From: Stomoxys calcitrans
Taxonomy: Eukaryota > Arthropoda > Insecta > Diptera > Muscidae
Reading direction: 5' to 3'
NCBI RefSeq assembly: GCF_963082655.1
Contig: NC_081555.1
Location: 148,529,116-148,593,115, forward strand
DNA: 64,000 nt
The notes under the pieces were generated by a model, which saw nothing but the letters and a program-made list of their open reading frames with translations, did not search any database and was not told the origin of the DNA. Position 1 is the stretch's first letter, and the number at the start of each line of letters is the position of its first letter. A program made the position numbers and the translations under genes. Below, piece after piece: positions 11,214 through 22,800 of the stretch.

Positions 11214-11529
11214 CGCACAATTATCAAAGCCCCCTCGATGTCAATGCATACCGCTGGTGTGTACATGTTGGCATCGAAGGATTCTTCTATTTTATGCACA
11301 ACCTGGTGCAGGGCAGTCTCCACCGACCTTCCCTTGACATAGGCATGCTGTCTGTATTTGAGCGGTTTGCTGGATGTCCTATTCTTTATCATTGTGTGCA
11401 CAATAGCTTCCATGGTTTTGAGTAGAAAGGACGTAAGGCTTAAGGCCTTTGGAGTCGCATAACTTGCTTGGCCCAGCTTGGGTATAAATACCACCCTTGC
11501 CTCCTGCCAGGTTTTCGGAGAATTTGCCA

Positions 11530-12123
11530 GTCCCAGGTACACTGTGAAAATATTAGCCAGGTGGGGCGCCAGATAGTCGGCCTCTTTTTGTAGTAACTCT
11601 GGAAATATTCCATCAAGTCCGGGTCACTTAAATGGTTTGGTGCTACTCAAGGATTCCATCACCACAGATTCCGTTATAATAAACCTTCGATCGAAATCAT
11701 TATTCCAAGATTCCGGTATCTCCTTGAGTCCCATCGTATCCTGTGGAAAATGGGTTTTAATCCAAAGTTTCAATATATTCTCCATTGTCTCTGCTCTCAC
11801 ATCCATGTCGTCCTTGCCTCCTGCCAGGCTTTCGGAGGATATGCAAGTCCCAGGTACACTGTGAAAATATTAGCCAGGTGGGGCGCCAGATAGTCGGCCT
11901 CCTTTTGTAGTACCGCCGGAAATATTTCATTAGGTCCGGCTGACTTAAATGGTTTGAAGCTACTCAAGGATTCTTTCACCACAGATTCCGTTATAATAAA
12001 CCTTCGATCAACATCATTATTCCAAGATTCCGGGGTCTCCTTGAGTCCCTTCGTATGCTGTGGAAAATGGGTTTTCATCCAAAGCCTCAACATGTCCTCC
12101 GTTGTCTCTGCTCTCACTTCCAT
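11530..12123. repeat. two tandem copies of the RT upstream segment
   Basis: GTCCCAGGTACACTGTGAAA and the following ~270 bp, down to the CTCTGCTCTCAC..TCCATGTCGTC words, occur at about 11530-11815 and 11846-12130. Orientation is the same and there are few differences. Confidence 0.8.
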
Positions 12124-12135
12124 GTCGTCTACTAA

Positions 12136-12609
12136 CCTTTCAGTTTGGACATGAGTTTCTAAGAGAATAACATTTCCATCTGTTCACATCATGCCAAATT
12201 GATGTAGGCCTTTTAAGATTGAACCAAAACAACCACTTTTGTCTTAAATAGAATTTCTTCGCATGTTTTTATGATCCCATCCAAATATATTGAAAAAACA
12301 TTATTAGTAATAAATTGCCGATGATATAATCACTCACAAAAAAAATGACTCATAATTTTCTCATCAAATTGAAATGAAAAAAAAAAAAAAAATAAAATTA
12401 CGAAAAAGAAACAAAACACCCAGAAATTGGATTAGTGGCATTTATGGTGTATATGAGTGTATGTACCATTGAACTCGTTTTTTAATCTTTCATTAAAATA
12501 TGGAACACAGATGTACATCTGAATATACGAGGCACAGTGTGGAAACAAAGAAAATATCAACCCTCACCCCCATTGTTTTGTTTTGCATTTACAAACCAGA
12601 CGATGATCA
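12136..12609. other. spacer, no gene recognised
   Basis: AT-rich, with poly-A at 12376-12391. No coding or repeat structure recognised. It separates two R1 copies that face opposite ways. Confidence 0.5.
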
Positions 12610-12642
12610 GAAAGCACGTTTTATAGAGGACGTCAATATAAA

Positions 12643-14170
12643 TTGGGCCTGAATCCGAGGAAAGTCCACTGGCTCTACAGGAGCGTGAATAGACCAATAC
12701 TTATTTACGCCTCAGTAGTTTGGTGGACTGCTATGGAGAAAAAGTGCAACATAAGGACCATACAAGAGGTTCAGAGATCATGTTGTCTTGGCATAGGCGG
12801 AGCGATGAGGACCACGCCCACTAGGGCACTGGACGCTATTCTAGATATCCGACCCATTGACATACAGATTAAGTGTGAGGCAGCCAAAACGGCTATGAGA
12901 CTTAAGGCGAAGGGAGAATGGATTGAGGATGGGAGCAACTCATACCATTGCGTTATAATCGAGACGACGATATGAAAACTGAAATGAAGGGAAGAGGTCT
13001 CCTAACGGATACCTAAGATAGACCTTGAAGTCGAGTGCGAGGCATTACTGACTGAGGCACAATCTTGGATTGACTGAACCCCGGTATTGCCATCTGGAAG
13101 ATTAGGTTACACGGATGGATCAAAGCAAGAGGACTGAGTGGGCTTGGGGGTCTTCAATGAGAACCCAGGGAATGAGATCTGTTTTAGACTGCCTGACCAT
13201 AATACGTACCTGCAGGCGGAGATCCAGGCGATCACGGAATGCGTGAAGTGGTGTGGTGCTAACTCGAGGATGTCAAGTGTGAACATCTTTACCGATAGTA
13301 AAATTGCCATAAGGGCAATAACAACCAGAACACTAAGGTCACGAACAGTCTTAAAGTGTAAGAAGAAGATTAACGCCTTCTCTGAGAATGGGGAAATCCG
13401 CATCGTTTGGCTGCCGGGCCATAACGGAGTAAGGGGGAATGAAAAGGCAGACAATTAGCCAGTGAAGGCCAGAGGACTGCCGGCAGTAAACTTGGTAAAC
13501 CCGAAGCCTTTCGGGTCGACGCAGTCCGAGTTAAGGGAGTGGGCAACGAATACACATCCAACCCTGTAGAACAGCGAAACGGTCGGTGGGACGGCGAAAA
13601 TCCTATGTGCGATCCAGATCGTAAGAAAACGAGACTTTTACTGAAAGGAAGTAAGAAGGAGGTCAGTATAGCTTTTGGGGAAATGAAAGGGCAGACGATT
13701 TGGCGGTGAAGGCCAAAGGAATGCCGTCAATAAACTTGGTTAACCCGAAGCCTTTCCGATCGACGCTGTCCAAGTTAAGGGAGTGGGCGACGAATGCGCA
13801 GGCAACATTGTGGAACAGCGAAACGGTCGGTGGGACGGCGAATATCCTTTGGGGTAATTCAGATCGTGAGAAAACGAGGCTTTTACTGAAAGGAAGTAAG
13901 AAGTAGGTCAGTATAGCTATTGGTATCATAATGGGACACATAGGACTACGAGCTTACTTATGCAAAATCGGTGAGACAAGTGATAGCATATTTAGGGCAT
14001 GCGGGGATTATGGTGAGACGTTGGAGCTTTTCCTTTGTCATTGCCTGGCTTTCACGTCCAACAGATACCGGCATTTAGGTGGGGACACAATAACAGACAT
14101 GAACCAACTTAGGGGAGTGGTTTTGAAAACAATTAAGGATTTTGTAGGTAGCACGGAATTCCTAGCTTAA
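12643..14170 (+). pseudogene. linker, RNase H and C-terminal region of lineage R1 (broken)
   Basis: 12643-12975 holds the linker (SVNRPILIYASVVWW, ARALDAILDIRP-type text). The RNase H start, YTDGSK-like with the Asp codon present, lies near 13110, but an in-frame stop follows at about 13135 (GAC TGA). 13138-13458 continues with ICFRLPDHNTYLQAEIQAI, NIFTDSKIAIRAITT and LPGHNGVRGNEKAD, so three acidic motifs are visible. A TAG ends the frame at 13458. Later frames (13700-13906, 13931-14170) hold LLLKGSKK and the Cys/His segment ETLELFLCHC. Several stops make it non-functional. Confidence 0.85.
13438..13922 (+). repeat. direct tandem duplication inside the RNase H 3' region
   Basis: About 13438-13679 and 13680-13922 are the same segment. 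Both run from GAAAGGCAGAC-like text through CCCGAAGCCTTTC.G.TCGACGC to CTGAAAGGAAGTAAGAA..AGGTCAGTATAGCT. The two copies differ at scattered positions. Confidence 0.85.
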
Positions 14171-14300
14171 AATTTTCTTTTTTAAGGTTACTTTGTAGTT
14201 TTTAGAGTGCACAACAAGCCGATTACTGGCTAAGTATGTTCATAGTGGCAAAGGGGCGTATTAATATCAGCACTCTCTTTTCAACCTAACCTGACCTAAT

Positions 14301-14671
14301 ATTAAGAGAAGGATCATAAAAGTATAGGCAAAGGAGCCATCAGTTTGGCTATATTTTTATAAGTAAACATATTTTCATTAATTGTCAGCAAATCAATATT
14401 AGTTTTTTAATACTTTTTATCAACCTAAATACTTTGTAGTTCTAGGTTCATATTTCTTAAATTGAAGTGAACAAATGATCAAATATTTACTTTGTATTAA
14501 AAAGAAAAATACTTTGGCATATGTCATTTTTTATTTCGGTATGACGGCGTATCAGTTTCCAAATCCTAAAAACAAGGGCAAACATCTTTCATAGTTAAAA
14601 CAAAACGAGAAATTTTATTGGTGTTAAGGAAAACATTGCAGAAAGCAAAAGTTTACGACATAAAACATAAA
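14301..14671. other. spacer, no gene recognised
   Basis: AT-rich sequence between a retrotransposon tail and a family A-like repeat. Nothing identifiable. Confidence 0.5.
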
Positions 14672-15299
14672 CAAGTAAGGAGGGGCTAAAGTCAGGCATA
14701 GCTGACCTTTTGATGCTCTACACCATATTGGGTATCCCGAATAATTTTAACCAAATATATATCAAAACATGGGCCGATTTGAACAATACTTAGAGCAGTT
14801 GTTGGAAGTGATACTAAAACAAAACCTGTCAAATTTCAGTCAAATCGGATAAGAATTGCGCCCCCTAGAGGCTCAAGAAGTCAAGACCCGAGAGCTGTTT
14901 ATATGGCAGCTATATCAAAACATGGACCGATTGGAACCATATTTAGCGCAGTTGTTGGAAGTAATACCAAAACACCACGTGCAAAATTTCAGTCAAATCG
15001 GAATTGCGCCCTCTAGAGGCTCAAGAAGTCAAGACCCAAGAGCGGTTTATATGGCAGCTATATCAAAACATGGACCGATTAGAACCATACTTAGTGCAAA
15101 ATTTCAAGCGGGTAGCTTGACCCCTTCAAAAGTTAGCGTGATTTCGACAGACAGACGGACGGACATGGCTAGATCGACTTAAAATGACATGACGATCAAG
15201 AAGATGTATACTTTATGGGGTCTCAGACGCATATTTCGAGGTGTTACAAACAGAATGACGAAATTAGTATACCCCCATTTTATGGTGGAGGGTATAAAA
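14672..15299 (+). repeat. family A-like repeat with divergent head
   Basis: The head ACAAGTAAGGAGGGGCTAAA..GATGCTCTACACCATATTGG differs from the standard one. The units are typical (CTCAAGAAGTCAAGACCC, TATATGGCAGCTATATC). The tail has GACAGACAGACGGACGGACA near 15147-15166, then a TATACTTTATGGGG block and ATGGTGGAGGGTATAAAAA at 15280-15298. Head and tail of different subtypes suggest exchange between elements. Confidence 0.8.
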
Positions 15300-15467
15300 A
15301 TCGGTTAATACATACATATGTATGGGAGCTATGTCTAAATCTAAACCGATTTCTATGACAATTTAAAGCAATGTCGGGAAAATCCTTCCTTCCAAATTTC
15401 GAGGGAATCCCTAATCATATGACCACATTTTTGCAATATTAATACAAATCGGACGCATATATATATG
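15300..15467. repeat. remnant of a family A/B-type unit
   Basis: Contains TATGGGAGCTATGTCTAAAT and AACCGATTTC, words of the dispersed repeat units, then diverged sequence up to the retrotransposon tail at 15468. Confidence 0.5.
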
Positions 15468-15573
15468 GCCTAGGTTAGGTTGAAAAGAGAGTTCAGATAT
15501 TAATCCGCCCCATGCCACTATGGACATACACCTAAGCCAATAATCGGCTTTTTTGCGCTCTAAAAACTAAATA

Positions 15574-16520
15574 TTGGGTTGCCTAAAAAGTAATTGCGGA
15601 TTTTTTAAAAGAAAGTAAATGCATTTTTAATAGAACTTAGAATGAACTTTAATCAAATATATTATTGCCATTTTGTTCGATAACCTTTTGCCATCTTCCT
15701 GGCAAATGTAGTATTCCACGCTCATAGAACTTCTGGCCTTTATCTGCAAAAAACTGAACCAAGTGCGATGTTATAGCCTCATCATTGCCGAAAGTTTTAC
15801 CATTTAAGGAGTTCTGCAAAGATCGAAATAAATGGTAGTCTGATGGTGCAAGGTCAGGGCTATATGGTGGATGCATCAAAAGTTCCCAGCCAAGCTCACT
15901 CAGTTTTTGGCGAGTGACCAAAGATGTGTGCGGTCTAGCGTTGTCCTGGTGGAATATGACACCTTTACGATTGACCAATTCTGGTCGCTTCTCCATGATG
16001 GCTGTATTCAATTTGTCCAATTGTTGACAGTAAACATCCGAATTAATCGTTTGGTTCCTTGGAAGCAGCTCAAAATATACCACACCCTTCCAATCCCACC
16101 AAACAGACAGCATAACCTTCTGATATCTTTTGGTGGATATCAGCCTTTGAAGTGGTTTGAGCTGGTTCACCATGCTTGTTCACCATGATCGTTTTCGACT
16201 AACGTTGTTGTAAACAATTTTTCATCTCCAGTTATGATTCGTTTTAAAAACGGATCTTATTCATTGCGTTTAAGGTGCATATCACAAGAGTTGATTCGGT
16301 TTGTTAAATTAATTTCTTTCAATACATGTGGTATCCATATTAAAATTGACGCCAAACAAACAAATGTAAACAAAATTTCGCACACTTTTTTTCTAAAGCA
16401 AGCTAAAAGTAACAGCTGATAACTGACAGAAGAAAGAATGCAATAACAGAGTCACAAGCCGTTGAAAAAATTTGCCAACGCCGACTATATTACCGACAAT
16501 TACTTTTTGGGCAACCCAAT
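15574..16520 (-). mobile_element. mariner element with internal deletion (~0.95 kb)
   Basis: Terminal inverted repeats TTGGGTTGCCTAAAAAGTAA / TACTTTTTGGGCAACCCAA with TA on each side, inserted in the R1 3' region. Compared with the 1284-bp element at 40274-41557 it lacks about 0.34 kb covering the N-terminal DNA-binding region of the transposase. Confidence 0.93.
15649..16173 (-). pseudogene. mariner transposase, C-terminal catalytic half
   Basis: A 174-residue open frame with WWDWKGVVYFELLP (about residues 25-38), IFHQDNARPHTSLVTR carrying the second catalytic Asp, and PYSPDLAPSDYHLF carrying the third. Their spacing fits the DD34D pattern of mariner. The first Asp motif (TGDEK) is present upstream near 16220, but a four-base loss just after it throws it out of frame. 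The helix-turn-helix region is deleted. An intact enzyme would cut at the TIRs and insert at TA. Subfamily looks mellifera/capitata-like, from memory of the motif text. Confidence 0.88.
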
Positions 16521-17024
16521 AGTAACTTTGAAAAAGAAAATCTAAGTTAGGAATTCCGTGCTACTTACAAAATCTTCAATTGGTTTCCATTACACGCCCC
16601 TAAGTTGATTCATATCTGGTATTGTGTCCCCACCTAAGTGTCGAAGGAAATACACCAACGTCTTATCATCTTCCCCGTATGCCCTACACACTTGCCGCAC
16701 CGATTTGACATAAGTGAGCTCGCAGTCCGATGTGTCCCGTTATGATACCAATAGCTATACTGACCTCCTAATTACTTCCTTTCAGTAAAAGACTCGTCTT
16801 CTTACGATCTAGATCCCCCCATAGAATTTTCGCCGTCCTTCCGACTGTTTCGCTTAAATCGGACTGTGTCGACCCGAAAGGCTTCGGGTTAACCAAGTTT
16901 ATTGAGGACAGTCCTATGGCCTTCACCGCCAAATCGTCTGTTCTTTCTCATTCCCCTTACTGCGTTATGGCCCGGCACCCCAATGATGCGGATTTTGCAT
17001 CCTCAGATAAGGCGTTAATTTTCT

Positions 17025-17573
17025 TTTTATACCCTCCGCCATAGGATGGGGGAATACTGATTTCGTCATTCTGTTTGTAACTACTCGAAATATTCGTCTG
17101 AGACCATATAAACCGATCTTGGGTCTTGACTCCTTCAGCCTCTAGAGGGCGCAATTCTTATCCGATTTGAATGAAATTTTGCACGACGTGTTTTGTTATG
17201 ATATCCAACAACTGTACCATGTATGGTTCAAATCGGTCCATAACCTGATATAGCTGCCATATAAACCGATCTTGGGAATTGACTTCTTGAGCCTCTAGAG
17301 GACGCAATTTTTATCCGATTGGCATGAAATTTTGCATGACGTATATTACTTTGCCTTTCAACCACTGTGCCAAATAATGTTCAATTCGGTTCATAACCTG
17401 ATATAGCTGCCATATAAACCGATCTGGGATCTTGACTTCTTGAGCCTCTAGAAGTCGCAATCTTTTCTTTTATCCTTTTTTTTGCCGAAGGAGAAAATAA
17501 CTCGACAAATGCGATCCATGGTGGAGGGTTTATAAGATTCGGCCCGGCCGAACTTTGCACGCTTTTACTTGTT
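17025..17573 (-). repeat. family A repeat, inverted, internally shortened
   Basis: Tail at left (TATACCCTCCGCCATAGGAT), then GTCATTCTGTTTGTAACTAC and CGAAATATTCGTCTGAGACC. It joins directly to unit sequence CATATAAACCGATCTTGGGT, skipping the (GTCY)n block. The head at right (TTCGGCCCGGCCGAACTTTG..GCTTTTACTTG) ends near 17570. Inserted at the edge of the R1 RNase H segment. Confidence 0.82.
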
Positions 17574-17874
17574 TTTTTTTTTTTTTAAGAATAAACTCCA
17601 CTTCAACATACGAGTATTTAATTTGGGATAAACATATCGAAGAAAATATGTTTTTGCCTATGTTCTAGAATATTTGGACCATTAGAGATAATTAAATATT
17701 ATTTGTTTACAATGCAAATCCAATCATGAAATACAAATTCCATTTATTGATTTAACATTTAAAATCATTCTGCATAAATATATTTGTTATACGCTTAGAA
17801 AAGTTGCGCAGAGGACCATAACTGAAATGTTTTTAATATCACCATGAAACAATGATTGCTATGTAGCAAGCAGC
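17574..17874. other. spacer, no gene recognised
   Basis: Poly-T at about 17571-17586, then AT-rich unique-looking sequence. Confidence 0.5.
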
Positions 17875-18965
17875 GAGTAAAAGCGTGCCAAGTTCGGCTG
17901 GGCCGAATCTTTGGAACTAACCACCATGCATTCTGCTAAAAAATTTTACAAACCAATTTTAGTTGAAGGACGTAAATTTATTCTACATACCAAACTTCTG
18001 TCAAACCAGCAAACACTAAAGCTACTAGGAACCGAACAAGGATAATGGAGAAATCGGTTTATATGGGAGCTACATATATCCGATGTCGCCGAAATTTTTG
18101 TAAGTGAATTAGTTTAAGCCCCTTGCAATAGGGGCTTAATATCTGCAATAGGACACAGATCGTTCCAGATTTGAATATAGCTGCCAAATAGACCGATCTC
18201 TCGGTTTAAGGTTTTGGGGCTTTAAAAGGCGCATTTATTGTCCGATTTTGCCGAAATTTGGGACAGTAAGTTGTGTTAGGCCCTTCGAAATTTTTCTGAA
18301 ATTTGGCCCAGATTGGTCCATATTTGGATATAGCTGTCATATAGACCGATCTCTCGATTTAAAGTCTTGGGCCCATAAGAGGCGCATTTACTGTCCTATG
18401 TCAATGAAATTTGGGTTAGTGAGTTGTGTAAGGGCCTTCGAGATCCCTCTTCACTTTCGTTCATATCGGTTCAGATTTTGATATAGCTGCCTTATAGATC
18501 GATCTCTCGATTTAAGGTTTTGGGCCCGTAAAAGGCACATTTATTGTCCGATGTCGCTGAAATTTGGGACAGTGAGTTGTGTTAGGGCCTACGATGTCCC
18601 TTCGCAATTTGGTCGAGATCGGTTCAGATTTGGATATAGCTGCCATATAGACCGTTCTCTCGATTTAAAGTCTTAAACCCATAAAAGGCGCATTTATTGT
18701 CGGATATGGCCGAAATTTGGGACAGTGATTTGTGTTAGGCCCTTCAACCTCCCCCTTTGATTTGGCTCCGATCAGTTCAGATTTGGATACAGCTGCCATA
18801 TAAACCGATCTCTCGATTTAAAGTCTTGGCCCCATAGAAGGCGCATTTATAATCCGATTTAGATGAAATTTGACACAGTGACTTATGTTAGGCTTTTTGA
18901 CATCGGTGTCGTATATAGGTCAGATAGGATATATGGATATAGCTACCAAAAAGACTAATATTTTG
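17875..18965 (+). repeat. chimeric repeat: A2-type head with family B units in reverse
   Basis: Head GAGTAAAAGCGTGCCAAGTT..CGGCTGGGCCGAA, then CTAACCACCATGCATTCTGC, is plus-oriented A2. From about 18190 the units read as the reverse complement of family B (CATATAGACCGATCTCTCGA, GGCGCATTTATTGTCCGAT). There is no tail. Orientation changes inside one element. Confidence 0.75.
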
Positions 18966-20180
18966 ATTTGATCTTTTACCTCTTTTCCCCTTTAAAATAT
19001 TTTTATATATTTTTCTCAGTGTATCCATGCTGTCAGAAACCGTGTTTAGATTGTTTATATTCCCCGAAAAATCACTCAACATCATTAAACAATTCTTAAT
19101 ATGCAAACTTCTAAAGAAGATCAACAAATTATTAAGCATGGGTCCACATACGGAGGGAGGTCTTCTCAACAGTTCTTCATGCTGAGGGCCATTGTTTTGT
19201 TTAATTTGGAAGAAACCAAACACGACCGTTTGTTTATTTTAAGCTAACGCCTGGTGTTAGTTTCATAATTTGTTTAGTACTCGCTTTTTTTATTAAATTT
19301 TTTTTGCTTAAACAACCAATAGCTTATAAATAATAAAAGCAAAACAACAACAACAGCAGAAGCTGTTGGACACAGAGCAGAACTGTAGCAGTTGTGAATT
19401 TAGTTCAATGTAAAGTTGATGTGATGCCATTCGCCAGCAAAGTCTGATGTAAAGACAACAAAACTCAAAGTTGTCGATGGCTAGTGCCAACAATCAGCGT
19501 CAGACAAGTGTAGCAGCTTTTTGCCGCTTGGTTGACTTTCATTTACGGTCCGACATGGTAAAGTGTGTTGCATAAAATGAATTAAAACAAAAAAAAAAAA
19601 AAACCCCAGCAGAATTTTCATTTGAGATCAGGTGCTGCTGGCTGATCGCTGGCACCAGATAATATAATTTATGTCATAATTAGTTATAATGTGATTAAAT
19701 CACTATCTCTCTTACTTGCGCTCTCTTGCTGAGTTATTAATCTATATGGGGGTTTCGTTTTCGGAATAACAATTCCCTGGGTTTTTTTTAAAGATTTTCT
19801 AAATTTTTTTCTGTTGCTAATGTGATGCTGGACATCCGATATGGTTTTATTTATTACATCAAGAAAAACAAGTTTAGCTCATGTGGTGGCATTTAGCATT
19901 TCTTCTTATGGAAGAGCGACTTTTAAAGTCCGGAACAAAAAAAAAAAAACACGTAAAACACTTAACAACTGAACATGTAATCGTTACACATCATTGTTAA
20001 TGCAGGGGTGGTTTAATAGAGGCACCATAAATGGCAAAGTTTAAATTTCTTAACAGCCAGTTAATCGCAAAACTGATGCTTGTTTACTCAATCAATAAAA
20101 ATAGAATGGATTTTTAAGGCATTTTAAAAAGATTTTGTGCACCGCAGAATTTTCAGATGAAATGGTGTTTGGATAATAAA
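18966..20180. other. spacer, no gene recognised
   Basis: AT-rich, with CAA-rich simple sequence at 19343-19360 and poly-A at 19588-19602 and 19939-19950. Short frames here (e.g. minus 18888-19223) have no recognisable domain. One of the longest unique-looking stretches in the window. Confidence 0.5.
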
Positions 20181-22340
20181 CAACTAAAAAGGCGTAAAGT
20201 TCGACCGGGCCGAACTTTGGATACCCACCACCTCGTGTATATATGTAAACCACCTCTCGTCAAAATCCGGTGAAAAAGGCATACCTTATGCCCCATAGCA
20301 GTTATATTGAAATATGTTCCGATTTGGACCAAATAATAAGAAGTACAGGTCAAAGTCCAATAGTGTATAACAAAATATTGGTCTTTTTAGAAGCTATATC
20401 TAAAAATAATCCGATCTGAACCATAAACGACACGGATGTCGAAAAGCCTAACATAAGTCACTATGTCAAATTTCAGTCAAATTCAGTGAAATGGGATTGT
20501 AAATGGGTTTTTTATGAGGCCAAGACTTTAAATCGAGATATCGGTCTATATGGCAGCTATATCCAAATCTGGACCGACCTGAGCCAAATCGCAGAAAGAT
20601 GTCGGAGGGCCTAACATAACTCACTGTCCCAAATTTCGGCGACATCGGACAATAAAAACGCCTTTTATGGGCCCAAAACCTTAAATCGAGGGATCGGTCT
20701 ATATGGCAGCTATATCCAAATCTGCACCGACCTGAGTCAAATTAAAGAAGGATGTCTTGTGGCCTAACACAACTCACTGTCCCAAATGTCAGCAAAATCG
20801 GACAATAAATGCGCCTATATGGGCCCAAAACCTTAAATCGAGAGATCGGTCTATATGGCAGCTATATGTAAATCTGGACCGATCTGGGCCAAATTGAAGA
20901 AAGTTGTCGAAGAGCCCAACACGACTCACTGTCCCAAATTTCAGCGAAATCTGACCATAAATGCGCCTTTTATGGGCCCAAAACCTTAAATCGAGAGATC
21001 GGTCTATATGGCAGCTATATCCAAATCTGGACCGATCAGAGCCAAATTGCAGAAAAATGTCGAGGGGCTTAACTTATCTCACTGTCACTAATTTCGGCGA
21101 CATCGGACAATAAATGCCCCTTTTATGGGCCCACAAATCGAGATATTGGTGTTTTTGACAGCTATAACCAAATCTGGACCGATCTGGGCCAAATTGAAGA
21201 AAGTTGTCGAAGAGCCCAATACGACTCACTGTCGCAAATTTCAGCAAAATCTGACCATAAATGCGTCTTTTATGGGCCCAAGACCCTAAATCGAGAGATC
21301 GGTCTATATGGCAGCTATATCCAAATCTGGACCGACCTAGGCCAAATTGAACGTGCATATCGAAGGGCCTAACATAACTCACTGTCCCAAATGTCGGCGA
21401 CAACGGACAGTAAATGCGCCTTTTATGTGGCAAAGACTTTAAATCGAGATATCGGTCTATATGGCAGCTATATGTAAATCTGGACCGATCTGGGCCAAAT
21501 TGAAGAAAGTTGTCGAAGTGTCTAACACGACTCACTGTCCCAAATTTCGGCGAAATCCGACAATAAATGCGCCTTTTATGGGCCCAAAACTTTAAATCGA
21601 GAGATCGGTCTATATGGCAGCTATATCCAAATCTGGACAGACCTGATCCAAATTGAACAAGGATGTCGAAGGGCCTAAAACAACTCACTGTCCTAAAGTT
21701 TGGCGACATCGGACAATCAATACGCCTTTTATTGGACCAAAACCTTAAATCTAGAGGTCGGTCTATATGGCAGCTATATCCAAATCTGGGCCGACCTGAG
21801 CCAAATCGCAGAAAGATGTCGAGGGATCGGTATATATTGCAGCTATATCCAAATCTGGACCGACCTCAGCCAAATTGCAGAAATATGTCGAGGGGCTTAA
21901 CTTAACTTACTGTCCCAAATTTCGGCGACATCGGACATCGGGATCGGTCTATAAGGCAGCTATATCCAAATCTGGACCGATCTGAGCCAAATTGAAGAAG
22001 GATATCTTGTGGCCTAACACAACTCACTGCCCCAAATTTCGGCAAAATCGGATAATAAATGTGGCTTTTATGGGCCTACGACCCTAAATCGGCGGATCAG
22101 CCTATATGGCAGCTATATCCAAATATGAACCGATATAGGCCAAATTGAAGATGGATGTCGAGTGGCCTAACGCAACTCCCTGTCCTAAATTTCAGCAAAA
22201 TCAGATAATAAATGTCTCTCTAATGGGCTTAAGACCTTAAATCGGCAGATCGGTCTATGTGGGGGCTATATCAAGATATAGCCCGGTATAGCCCATCTTC
22301 GAAGTTTACCTGCCTATGGACAAAAAAGAATCTGTACAAG
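20181..22340 (+). repeat. family B repeat, head plus about twelve units, interrupted by R2
   Basis: Head AGTTCGACCGGGCCGAACTTTG and GATACCCACCACCTCGTGTA. Then units of ~152 bp (GATCGGTCTATATGGCAGCT at 20692 and 20844), ending in the pre-tail word GACAAAAAAGAATCTGTACAAG at 22320-22340. The matching continuation (CACAAAGTTTCAGCTCAATA) is found at 25191, beyond the retrotransposon, so the two parts are one element. Confidence 0.87.
22331..22340. repeat. left target duplication of retrotransposon R2
   Basis: TCTGTACAAG, matched by TCTGCACAAA at 25187-25196, at the two edges of the insertion. Two mismatches are read. Confidence 0.7.
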
Positions 22341-22393
22341 GTTAGGTTAGGTTGAATGGGTCGCCCACTAAAGGTCAGTTTGGCCAATTGTAG

Positions 22394-22800
22394 TACCCTA
22401 GAGAGAGAAAGGGAAGAAAAAGAAATATGTGAGACCTCATACTACAGGTTACACACGAATAAAAAGAAAAAGACAGGAGGAGTGGAGAAACCCGAGCGGG
22501 AGGTGAAGAACCGCCCTTCCCTACGCAAGCACGGACCTACCTACGGCCGGTGCCCGTGTCACCCACCATCAGAACCATCCAGTTCCTCAACAAACCTCAG
22601 GAGAGATAGAGGTACGTTTGCAAGTTTACCCAGATCACAGAAGAAACGGCTCCCCAGAAAGGAGAGCCTACGTCTCTGCAGACCCGTACAGGAACAAAGC
22701 GGGTTTCTCCACTCTTCCTGTCTTTTTCTTTTTATTCGTGTATAACCTCTAGTACGAGGTTTCACATTTTCCTTTTTCTTCCCTTTCTCTCTCTAGGGTA
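22394..22800. repeat. ~100-bp inverted repeat in the 3' region of R2
   Basis: Arms 22394-22494 and 22701-22800 are inverted copies (TACCCTAGAGAGAGAAAGGG at the outer ends, GAGTGGAGAAACCC at the inner ends) with about 7 mismatches by eye. They enclose ~206 bp that on the minus strand encode the polyprotein C-terminus. The RNA could form a long hairpin just before the 3' tail. Confidence 0.88.

Larger units (their letters stand above)
9762..12130 (-). pseudogene. reverse-transcriptase region of lineage R1 (broken, with duplicated blocks)
   Basis: On the minus strand, 10997-11542 has the RT finger/palm region: KTWQEARVVFIPKLG, then HAYVKGRSVETALHQVVHKI, CIDIEGALIIVRTDTMI and GTAQCGILLPLLWVTTIND (usually GTPQGGILSPLLW). 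The catalytic YADD box survives in a separate frame at 10105-10299 (CYADDVIILLRDKD). Upstream segments PESWNNDFDRRFIITES.. and LAPHLANIFTVYLGLA occur at 11624-12123. The frames are scattered and repeated, so no single protein could be made. Reverse transcription in target-primed mode would be the function of an intact relative. Confidence 0.85.
8612..12135 (-). mobile_element. non-LTR retrotransposon, lineage R1, 5'-truncated and internally duplicated
   Basis: Reads on the minus strand from about 12135 to a 3' end at 8612 (minus-strand CCTAACTTAACCTAAGGA). It holds RT, linker, RNase H and C-terminal segments. No endonuclease or ORF1 is visible. A SINE sits inside it at 9562-9748, and two stretches of the RT region occur as tandem copies. 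Same lineage as 12610-14300, which lies in the opposite orientation 0.5 kb away. Confidence 0.88.
12610..14300 (+). mobile_element. non-LTR retrotransposon, lineage R1, 3' part
   Basis: Begins in the RT/RNase H linker and runs to the 3' tail CAACCTAACCTGACCTAAT near 14282-14300. It contains a ~242-bp direct duplication at 13438-13922. Same lineage as the minus-strand copy at 8612-12135, giving an inverted pair. The interval also supplies the undisturbed version of the SINE target site near 12806-12830. Confidence 0.88.
15468..17024 (-). mobile_element. non-LTR retrotransposon, lineage R1, 3' fragment split by mariner
   Basis: The minus-strand 3' tail CAACCTAACCTAGGCC lies at 15468-15483. Sequence homologous to 13370-14290 is found on both sides of the mariner at 15574-16520. 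The piece 16521-17024 holds the C-terminal RNase H (GTGCCGGGCCATAACGCAGT on the minus strand). At its 5' side, near 17024, a family A tail begins, so the retrotransposon was interrupted twice. Confidence 0.85.
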
